NCBI GenBank assembly: GCA_016292545.1
Contig: JAEDIG010000035.1
Span: forward strand, 1-19,702
From: Bacteroidaceae bacterium
GTDB taxonomy: Bacteria > Bacteroidota > Bacteroidia > Bacteroidales > Bacteroidaceae
Direction of reading: 5' to 3'
DNA: 19,702 bases
The position numbers and the translations under genes were made by a program. The notes under the pieces are model-generated. The model made no database searches, was not told the DNA's origin, and worked only from the letters and a program-made list of their open reading frames with translations. Shown here piece by piece: positions 13,673-19,702 of this stretch (the stretch's first letter is position 1; each line of letters opens with the position of its first letter).

Positions 13673-16090
13673 ATGATTCTGCACAACCTCAAGATTGCAT
13701 GGCGCAATCTGATGAAGTACAAGCTCCATACACTCATCAGCATGATGTCGCTGACGGTGGGGATGGTGTGCTTTGCCCTGTCGGCACTATGGATCAGGTA
13801 TGAGAACAGCTTCGACGCTTGGTGGCCCGATGCCGAAAACGTTTACATGCTGCAGGGCAGTGGCGATGCGTCCGTGATTCATGAGAATGGCGAGTATCAC
13901 GATTATCTTCCTTTCCCGGCAGGCCAGCGCCAGCGTGAACGCATCCCGCAGATAGACAAGCTGGCCAGGATGCAGGTTTCGGGATGTGTGGTCCTGCCCA
14001 CACCAGAGTGCCGCGACTCCATGTTCTGCGGCATCTTTGGCATCGACAGCGGTGTGCAGGAGATGATGGACATACGGGTGCTGGACGGCAGGAAGAAACT
14101 GGTGTTGAAAGCCGACGAGGCCGCGCTCCCCCTTTCCATGGCCAGGCGTCTGTTTGGCCGGACTGGTGCCGTTGGGCAGAGGCTGTACTGCATGATGGAC
14201 GGCAATAACCGCTGCCTCACAGTGGTGGCTGTCATTGAGGACATTCGCAGGCCCACCTCGTTTGCGTATGATTTCCTGAAGGGACCAGACGAGGGATGCG
14301 TGAATTCGGATAATATATGGAGCACTTCAACATTCATACGTGTGAAGCCGGAAAACGTGGACAAGGTGGCCAAGGCCCTGGAGAAGGAGGTGCTGACCAT
14401 CCCAGGCGGAGAACGCTACGTTGCAGAAAAAACAGGAAATTATAGGGACTGGCAGAGGGAATTCGGCTACAGGATGCTGCCGCTGAAGGAGGTGCGCCGG
14501 AGCAATGTCATGCCCGGCAGGGTGGTGCAGTATAACCATCTCCGTCTGTTTGTCATTCTGGGTGTCATTGTCATCTGCTGTGCCCTGTTCAACTATTTTA
14601 CTATGCTCATCACCCGCATCCGCATCCGGCGGCGTGAACTGGCGCTGCGCTATGTGCATGGTGCCAGCCCATGGAGCCTTCTGACCCTGCTCTCTACAGA
14701 GATGCTGCTCCTCCTTTCTGCATCTATCCTTGCGGCTGTGGGCATCGTGAGCCTTACGATAGAGGATTTCAAGGAAATATGCCGCATTGATGAGCCCCAT
14801 TCGTTCTTCGTGGGGTGGTTTCTCGTCTATGCCCTGGCGGCTGCTGTGGTGTCGCTTGCCGTGACGGCAGTCATTGTGCTGTTTTCCAACCGCCACCAGC
14901 TCCATCAGGCTGCTGGCCGCCACAGCCAGCCCGGTTCACTCTCTGCCCATTCCGTGCTTCTCACCCTCCAGCTGGCTGTGAGCGTGGGGGCCGTGTTCTG
15001 TTCGTTTGTGATGATGAACCAGATCCATTACCTCTTTTCCTCGCCCGATATGGGGTTTGCCAGGCATAACCGTGGCCAGCTGTGGTATGCCAGACGTTAC
15101 GACGGGGGAGAGCTTCCGGCGGTGGAGGCCTCACGTGTGGAGCAACTGCTCCGGCAGATGCCCGAGATAGAGGATTTCCTTGTTGATTATCCATACCCTA
15201 TCCCCAGTGGATTCAATTGGACAAAAGAGGTGAAGACTGAGGACATAGACAGGGCCATGCTTCTTACTGCGCAGGCCGATGAACACTATTTCCATTTCAT
15301 GGAACTCCAGATGGTGGAGGGCGAGTTCATCAACAGCCACGATGACAGCAAGATGGTTTGCATCAACGAAACCGCTGCCCGCGCCCTGGGCAGGGCCGGC
15401 AGGGTGGGCGGAGAGTTCTCTTCTCTCTATAACGATGGGCATTATGTGGTGAAGGGCATTGTGCGCGACCTTTCCTACATGCCACCCACCACGCCCGTCC
15501 AGCCGCTGATGTTCATCCAACGTTGTGGGAACCCGACCGGCAACGTCTCATTCCATTTCCCTTTCCATGTGAAGGAGGGTACCGACCATAGGCAGTTTGC
15601 CCGAAAGCTGGAGGACGCTGTGGAACGTGTCTGTTCCGAAAACTATGGTGTCAGCGTGTATTTTGCTGAGGAGGCGTATGACGCTTATCTGCGTTCCGAA
15701 CGCATCCTTTGCCGTCTGCTCATGCTGGTGACGGTGGTGTGTGTGCTCATTGCCCTGTTCGGCATCCTCAGCATGGTGAGCCTCGCCTGCGAGCGCAGGC
15801 GGCGCGAGATAGCCGTCCGCAAGGTGCATGGAGCCAAGACGGCTGTTATCATCCGCCTGTTCCTGCGCGACTATATGCGGATGCTCCTGTTCAGTGGCGT
15901 CCTGGCCTTCCCTGTGGGCTACTACCTCATGCACCTGTGGGTGAGGCAATATGTCAAGCAGGCTCCCGTCCCTCTGTGGGTCTATCCCGCCATCCTGCTG
16001 GCCATGGCCGTTCTCATCCTCCTCACCGTCTTCTGGCAGATACGAAGGGCTGCACGCCAGAATCCGGCCGATGTGATAAAGAGCGACTAG
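13673..16090 (+). CDS. FtsX/MacB-like ABC permease
   Basis: 805 residues from ATG 13673. The frame extends upstream to GTG 13568, but this would run through the operator dyads and the -7 box, and the start MILHNLKIAWRNLMKYKL is the family's usual N-terminus. One membrane segment (about 19-40), a MacB_PCD-type periplasmic domain, a first FtsX block with an RRRELALRYVHGA motif, a second extracytoplasmic region, and a C-terminal FtsX block with segments near 682-705, 738-754 and 770-789 and the motif RRRREIAVRKVHGAK near 708-722. It is homologous to the permease ending at 3316. It has its own promoter and no ATPase gene follows, so it may use the ATPase at 196-870 or one outside the window. Substrate unknown. 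Confidence 0.92.
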   Translation: MILHNLKIAWRNLMKYKLHTLISMMSLTVGMVCFALSALWIRYENSFDAWWPDAENVYMLQGSGDASVIHENGEYHDYLPFPAGQRQRERIPQIDKLARMQVSGCVVLPTPECRDSMFCGIFGIDSGVQEMMDIRVLDGRKKLVLKADEAALPLSMARRLFGRTGAVGQRLYCMMDGNNRCLTVVAVIEDIRRPTSFAYDFLKGPDEGCVNSDNIWSTSTFIRVKPENVDKVAKALEKEVLTIPGGERYVAEKTGNYRDWQREFGYRMLPLKEVRRSNVMPGRVVQYNHLRLFVILGVIVICCALFNYFTMLITRIRIRRRELALRYVHGASPWSLLTLLSTEMLLLLSASILAAVGIVSLTIEDFKEICRIDEPHSFFVGWFLVYALAAAVVSLAVTAVIVLFSNRHQLHQAAGRHSQPGSLSAHSVLLTLQLAVSVGAVFCSFVMMNQIHYLFSSPDMGFARHNRGQLWYARRYDGGELPAVEASRVEQLLRQMPEIEDFLVDYPYPIPSGFNWTKEVKTEDIDRAMLLTAQADEHYFHFMELQMVEGEFINSHDDSKMVCINETAARALGRAGRVGGEFSSLYNDGHYVVKGIVRDLSYMPPTTPVQPLMFIQRCGNPTGNVSFHFPFHVKEGTDHRQFARKLEDAVERVCSENYGVSVYFAEEAYDAYLRSERILCRLLMLVTVVCVLIALFGILSMVSLACERRRREIAVRKVHGAKTAVIIRLFLRDYMRMLLFSGVLAFPVGYYLMHLWVRQYVKQAPVPLWVYPAILLAMAVLILLTVFWQIRRAARQNPADVIKSD

Positions 16091-16260
16091 CGGGGGGCTA
16101 GTGCATGAATCCCATGGTCCATAATGGAAGTTTCCTTCTGCATGGGGTGTCTATGTCGTCTGCCAGAATGGATAAGTTGTCCACACCGGAAATCTGGGAG
16201 AATCCTTTGCTGCGGCCGCCCACCTCTGGTGGTATAGAATTTCTTTTTCCATCAAATATT

Positions 16261-16310
16261 TGTCGATTGCAACCGACAGATTCTGCTGTTTTTGTCGGTC
16301 GCAACTGACA
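16261..16310. promoter_or_regulatory. Pair of related 18-bp dyads between convergent genes
   Basis: TGTCGATTGCAACCGACA (16261-16278) is a near-perfect palindrome. TGTCGGTCGCAACTGACA (16293-16310) is a weaker one and matches the reverse complement of the first at 15 of 18 positions. On the + strand the pair can fold into a long hairpin followed by TTTTTGTG, so it could end transcription of the upstream permease gene. It could equally be a protein-binding or repetitive element. The rest of 16091-16339 contains only a small hairpin (CCACC/GGTGG, 16220-16232) and overlapping short frames on both strands that I do not believe. Confidence 0.5.
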
Positions 16311-16339
16311 TTTTTGTGCCTTCTTGGCATGACTCTGGC

Positions 16340-18295
16340 TTAGCGCGAACGCTCCAGTTCTGCAATGCGCGCACGCAAGGCTTTGTTCTCCTTTGTCAGG
16401 CGGGCGATTATCTCATCGGCCGATTCTGCCTCGGATTCTGTGGTCTGCAGCCGGTCGAGCACGGGGGTGGCTACGCTGGTGAGCGAATATTGCCGGCTGT
16501 CGTTCAGTTGCTCAAACACCACCACTTCGTTTTCTCCTTCTTTCAGCCAGCAGCCTGGCAGATAGAGGGTCTGCTGCGGCCCTATTTTCCAGTAGCGGCC
16601 GAGATTGTGCCCGTTGACAAAGACGATGCCCTTGCCCCAACGCTCCATGTCGAGGAAGGTGTCGCCAACCTTGTCGAGTGTGAACGTTCCGCCATACAGC
16701 GTGGGGCAACCCTTGCGGTAGCCTTGGACTGCATCCTGCATTCTGGGCATCTCCGACATGGGCAGGCGGTACATGCTCCACTGGCCGGATATGGGAGTAC
16801 CGTCGATGCTGACGCCTTGTGTGATTCCCTTGTGGTTGTCCTGAATGCGCGCTCCATAGTTGATGCGGCCAAGATTCTCCACCAGAATGTCCAGCGTGCT
16901 GTTGAAGGGAAGGTCTATCGCTATGCTGTCTGTGTCGGTGAGGCGGTTCAGCTCGCCCACTTTCTTGCCATCCACGTAGACCGTGGCAAAGTCGGCAATG
17001 CCGGGCACGTGCATCATGCCGGATATGGGCTGGTTGAAATGACGCCGGTAGAGCACATAGCCAAAGCCTTGACTCAGGTCCTCGAAGTTCATGGGGCGGT
17101 CGGCCTCTACGGGAGCCTGCTTTTCCAGCAGCGACAGGACATCGCAGGTCGTGCTGAGGAACACCTCGGGGATGGTGATGACGGGAACGGGCGCGGGCAC
17201 TTCGGGCACCTCGTAGGGAACATGCTTCTTCATCAGTTCGCGGATGGCCGTATACTTCTCTGTTGCCCATCCCGCCTCGCTGATGGGAGCGTCGTAGTCG
17301 TAGGAGGTGAGGTCCGGCTGGATGTTTGTGTCGGTGTTGTAGTTGGCACCGGCCCAGAAACCGAAGTTGGTGCCGCCATGCACCATGTAGAAGTTGAAGT
17401 TGATGCCGTTTTCCAGATACTTCTGCGTTTGGGTCACGATGCGGTCCGTGGATACGCGGACAAAGGGTTCGTTCCAATGGTCAAGCCATCCAGGATAGAA
17501 TTCCGCCACCATGTAGGGGCCTTGTCCGCTGTGGTATTCGTTGACCACCTTCTTCAGGTTCTCCACATTGTCCTCACCGTTGGCCGTGGGTAATGCCCCC
17601 TCGATGGCACCTCCCTGGAACAGCCATGAACCGTCGCTGGTGAACATGGGAACGTTGAAGCCGGCATCTATCAGCGTCTGCCGGATGGCAGAACTGTAGC
17701 GCTTGTGCTCCTCCAATGGGATGTCGGGACGCTGGGCCACGTATGACCCGAATTCGTTTTCGGCCTGCACCATGATGATGGGGCCTCCATGTGTTATCTG
17801 CAAGTCGCGCACCTGGTCGGCCAGCTGGTGGATGTATACGCTGCAGGAGTCGAGGAACGCCCGGTTGTTGGCTCTGATTACCAAGTCCTTCTCTTGCTGC
17901 AGCCACCAGGGGTAGCCTCCATACTCCCATTCCGCACAGCAGTAGGGGCCGGGACGCAGAATCACCATCAGCCCTTCCTCTTGCGCAGTCTGGATGTATT
18001 GCCGAAGGTTGTGTTCGCCGGTGGTCCAGTCCCATTGTCCGGGACTCACTTCATGGAAGTTCCAGAACACATAGGTGGCCACGGCATTCAGCCCCATGGC
18101 TTTCATCATGCGCAGACGATGGCGCCAGTATGGAGCCGGCACGCGCGCAAAGTGCATCTCGCCGGAATAGATGGGTGTGGGCTTTCCGTCGTACAGGAAT
18201 TGTCCGTTCTCGATGGCAAACGTGTGTCTGCCTGATTTTGCTGCACAGGGATGGCAGCACAGCATCAAGAGGATGCCGAGCAAAAAGTGCTTCAT
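16340..18295 (-). CDS. GH35 beta-galactosidase, exported, with C-terminal coiled coil
   Basis: 651 residues from ATG 18295. The frame continues 50 codons upstream into the preceding gene, but the signal peptide MKHFLLGILLMLCCHPCAA places the start here; cleavage is likely after Ala19. The GH35 (beta/alpha)8 domain runs to about 360. In this retaining family Glu181 (QAENEFGSY) is the acid/base and Glu265 (VAEFYPGW) the nucleophile; both are present, as are the N-terminal GEMHFARVP and YVFWNFHE motifs. Beta-sandwich domains follow (about 400-610, with FVNGHNLGRYW). The last 25 residues form a heptad pattern not typical of GH35 enzymes. It probably removes terminal beta-galactose from glycans in the periplasm or at the surface. 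It follows an unrecognised exported protein by 52 bases in the same operon. Confidence 0.94.
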   Translation of the reverse strand: MKHFLLGILLMLCCHPCAAKSGRHTFAIENGQFLYDGKPTPIYSGEMHFARVPAPYWRHRLRMMKAMGLNAVATYVFWNFHEVSPGQWDWTTGEHNLRQYIQTAQEEGLMVILRPGPYCCAEWEYGGYPWWLQQEKDLVIRANNRAFLDSCSVYIHQLADQVRDLQITHGGPIIMVQAENEFGSYVAQRPDIPLEEHKRYSSAIRQTLIDAGFNVPMFTSDGSWLFQGGAIEGALPTANGEDNVENLKKVVNEYHSGQGPYMVAEFYPGWLDHWNEPFVRVSTDRIVTQTQKYLENGINFNFYMVHGGTNFGFWAGANYNTDTNIQPDLTSYDYDAPISEAGWATEKYTAIRELMKKHVPYEVPEVPAPVPVITIPEVFLSTTCDVLSLLEKQAPVEADRPMNFEDLSQGFGYVLYRRHFNQPISGMMHVPGIADFATVYVDGKKVGELNRLTDTDSIAIDLPFNSTLDILVENLGRINYGARIQDNHKGITQGVSIDGTPISGQWSMYRLPMSEMPRMQDAVQGYRKGCPTLYGGTFTLDKVGDTFLDMERWGKGIVFVNGHNLGRYWKIGPQQTLYLPGCWLKEGENEVVVFEQLNDSRQYSLTSVATPVLDRLQTTESEAESADEIIARLTKENKALRARIAELERSR

Positions 18296-18347
18296 CAATG
18301 TAAATGATAAAAAGAATCGATTGTAAATTATAAATTGTAGCATCCGG

Positions 18348-19328
18348 TCATTGCAGTACAACCTGAAGCAGCAGGTATTTCGACTTGTCGCCATATTTCT
18401 TGCATTCCGGCGACCCCTTCTGCTCCCAGGACAGGCAGAATACATTCAAGTCCTTCCACTTCTCTGCCAGCCAGGGCAGTGTGCCATGCTGAACGTTGAC
18501 GCCATCCGTCACCTCGGCATAGAATCCCGGGATGCGCATCTCCCGCATCACGCGGATGCGTTCTTCGGTGGAGTTGCCGGTGCTCTCCAGATAGTTGATG
18601 AACCGCTCTGCGGCCACCTCTGCCGTGGCATCGTCGATGGCATTGCCTTCGCCTTTGTACATGCCACATAGCAGCCTGAGCGACTGCACGGTGAATTCCG
18701 TATTGTCCATCTGCAGATATTCAGGGATGCCGGATGCCGCCACATGGCCCGCAGTGGAGTCGGCAAGGTGCCTGAAGACGCTGTTGTCCAGGAACATGGC
18801 TTTCCGATAGTAGTAGTCCGTCATGGGGCCGAAGAGGCTGAACACCTTGAAGCACACCCTTTGCTGGGGATGTTCCATCCACCATTCCACGCCATGCACG
18901 GTGCGATAGTTGGGATTGGCGGCATCCTGCTTGCGCAGCAAGGCATAGTTGATGCCCTCTCCTCCGATAACCATGGGCGGAAGGTTCTCGCCGTAATAGG
19001 CACTTATTTTCTTGCTCTCTGTGACAGGGTTTTCGCGGAGGTCGCTGCTGTGGCAGAATCCGCCCGTGTGGATGGGCAGTTGCCGGTTATAGAGGTCTAC
19101 GATTTCCTTTACGATCCCGTCTGCTTTTTCGATGGCCTTCCTGCCTTTGTAGGATAGGGTATAGATCTGTGTGTGGAGATAATAGAGCGAGTCGAGCCGG
19201 TCGTGGCCCTGTTCGCTGGTGGTGTTCAGCACCTTCAATTCCGAAAGGATCGGTGCAAAAGGATTCTGCGCCCATGCTCCTAATGCGGCAAGGACGGTTG
19301 CGATGGAAGTAAGGAATGTACGTTTCAT
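18348..19328 (-). CDS. Exported protein of unknown function
   Basis: 326 residues from ATG 19328, which overlaps the upstream stop as ATGA; an alternative ATG at 19337 adds three residues. A clear signal peptide (MKRTFLTSIATVLAALGAWA, cleavage before Gln21) directs it out of the cytoplasm. The mature chain is largely helical in character and has few cysteines. It contains stretches such as RTVHGVEWWMEHPQQ, YLQMDNTEFTVQSLRLL and EERIRVMREMRIPGFYAEVT. I recognise no domain or catalytic motif. Coupling to the partial gene upstream and close spacing to the GH35 gene indicate co-expression. A role in binding or sensing a substrate or envelope state is conceivable but not shown. Confidence 0.8.
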   Translation of the reverse strand: MKRTFLTSIATVLAALGAWAQNPFAPILSELKVLNTTSEQGHDRLDSLYYLHTQIYTLSYKGRKAIEKADGIVKEIVDLYNRQLPIHTGGFCHSSDLRENPVTESKKISAYYGENLPPMVIGGEGINYALLRKQDAANPNYRTVHGVEWWMEHPQQRVCFKVFSLFGPMTDYYYRKAMFLDNSVFRHLADSTAGHVAASGIPEYLQMDNTEFTVQSLRLLCGMYKGEGNAIDDATAEVAAERFINYLESTGNSTEERIRVMREMRIPGFYAEVTDGVNVQHGTLPWLAEKWKDLNVFCLSWEQKGSPECKKYGDKSKYLLLQVVLQ

Positions 19329-19702
19329 ATCGAGCATTGTATTTGATGGTTTTCTTCTGTATTCTTCAGGGCTGCATTTACCACTTCCAGACTGATTTGT
19401 CTCTCCAGTAGCATACGTTGCACCTCGGCCTCAATCTGCTCCTTCAGCTCAGCCAGTTCTTTTTGCTCATCCTTGGGCGCGTCTGTGGCTGGCAGGTCAG
19501 TCTTTTGGCTGGTGCTATGTGCAAGTTGGTGCTCTTGTTGCGGTGGTGCTGCTGGCCTCTCTGGTCGAGGAGGGCGGGCCGCCCCATTCTCTTTTGCTTC
19601 TGGCATCTTTTCCTCTACCTCGTATGGTGTTGGCGATGCAGGTTCTTGTCCCGTCTTTTGTTCCACCTCCAGAGCCAGTTGCTGAACATCGTCGGGCCGG
19701 TT
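19325..19702 (-). CDS. Pro/Glu-rich protein of unknown function, C-terminal part (partial)
   Basis: The frame is open from the right edge (starting NRPDDVQQLALEVEQKTG) to TGA at 19327-19325, giving the last 125 residues. A charged Pro/Ala-rich linker (including RPPRPERPAAPPQQE) leads to a helical, coiled-coil-like end (KELAELKEQIEAEVQRMLLE). The start lies outside the window; a GTG at 19666 is inside the frame but has no supporting site. Proline-rich linkers of this kind often bridge domains across the envelope, but no domain is visible here. Translation is coupled to the next gene through ATGA. Confidence 0.7.
   Translation of the reverse strand, partial: NRPDDVQQLALEVEQKTGQEPASPTPYEVEEKMPEAKENGAARPPRPERPAAPPQQEHQLAHSTSQKTDLPATDAPKDEQKELAELKEQIEAEVQRMLLERQISLEVVNAALKNTEENHQIQCSI

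Noticed and set aside
16098..16308. Two overlapping small frames, one on each strand, between the permease and GH35 genes
   Set aside because: Both strands are open over the same stretch, neither has a promoter or start support, and both run into the dyads. More likely non-coding.
16292..17593. Open frame on the + strand (about 430 codons) opposite the GH35 gene
   Set aside because: It lies antisense to both catalytic motifs of the enzyme. The composition is Val/His-rich without domain features.
18296..18445. 50-codon N-terminal extension of the GH35 enzyme
   Set aside because: It overlaps the end of the upstream gene and would bury the signal peptide; the ATG at 18295 fits an exported enzyme.

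Overview
The window looks like chromosomal DNA from a member of the Bacteroidales, with fairly high GC for that order. The evidence is the promoter type (a TAnnTTTG -7 box, with a TTTG -33 box about 20 bases upstream in the clearest case), the lack of strong Shine-Dalgarno sequences, and the gene families: FtsX/MacB-like permeases starting with an RNLMKYKL-type N-terminus, a DUF4143 ATPase, and an exported GH35 beta-galactosidase. The genus cannot be fixed from the sequence alone.

Layout. (1) Bases 1-3316, + strand: the end of an FtsX-like permease, a LolD/MacB-type ABC ATPase and a second FtsX-like permease. The two permeases end in the same residues (TNPSEIIAKE), so this is a tandem-duplicated transporter cluster that continues to the left. 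A perfect 14-bp stem closes it. (2) Bases 3367-7422, almost all - strand: an accessory island, visibly more AT-rich towards its right side. It holds a DUF4143 ATPase whose 5' leader is built of 22-bp repeats, the C-terminal stump of an AraC regulator, and a complete Fic protein. The Fic gene lies between two broken copies of a DUF1703 (AAA-ATPase_like) gene that share a 205-bp near-identical direct repeat. Possible inverted-repeat ends of a small element also occur here. (3) Bases 7647-13525, + strand: a five-gene efflux operon made of a TolC-like outer-membrane channel, an HlyD-like lipoprotein, a double ABC ATPase and two ABC-2 permeases. Spacing is tight or overlapping except for 44 bases before the last gene. 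(4) Bases 13546-16090, + strand: two tandem 17-bp dyads, a TAACTTTG promoter and another FtsX-like permease. (5) Bases 16091-16339: a convergent intergenic region with two related 18-bp dyads. (6) Bases 16340-19702, - strand: a GH35 beta-galactosidase with a C-terminal heptad-repeat tail, preceded in the same operon by an unrecognised exported protein and by the end of an unrecognised Pro-rich protein.

How the parts work together. The efflux operon encodes a complete envelope-spanning pump: ATPase and ABC-2 permeases in the inner membrane, lipoprotein adaptor, outer-membrane channel. The FtsX-type transporters on either side suggest a locus devoted to export or envelope stress. The island between them looks like a site of repeated insertion and decay. 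I did not find a convincing wholly new system. The most notable items are the repeat-built leader of the DUF4143 gene, the direct repeats bracketing Fic, the two pairs of orphan dyads, and the coiled-coil tail on the beta-galactosidase.
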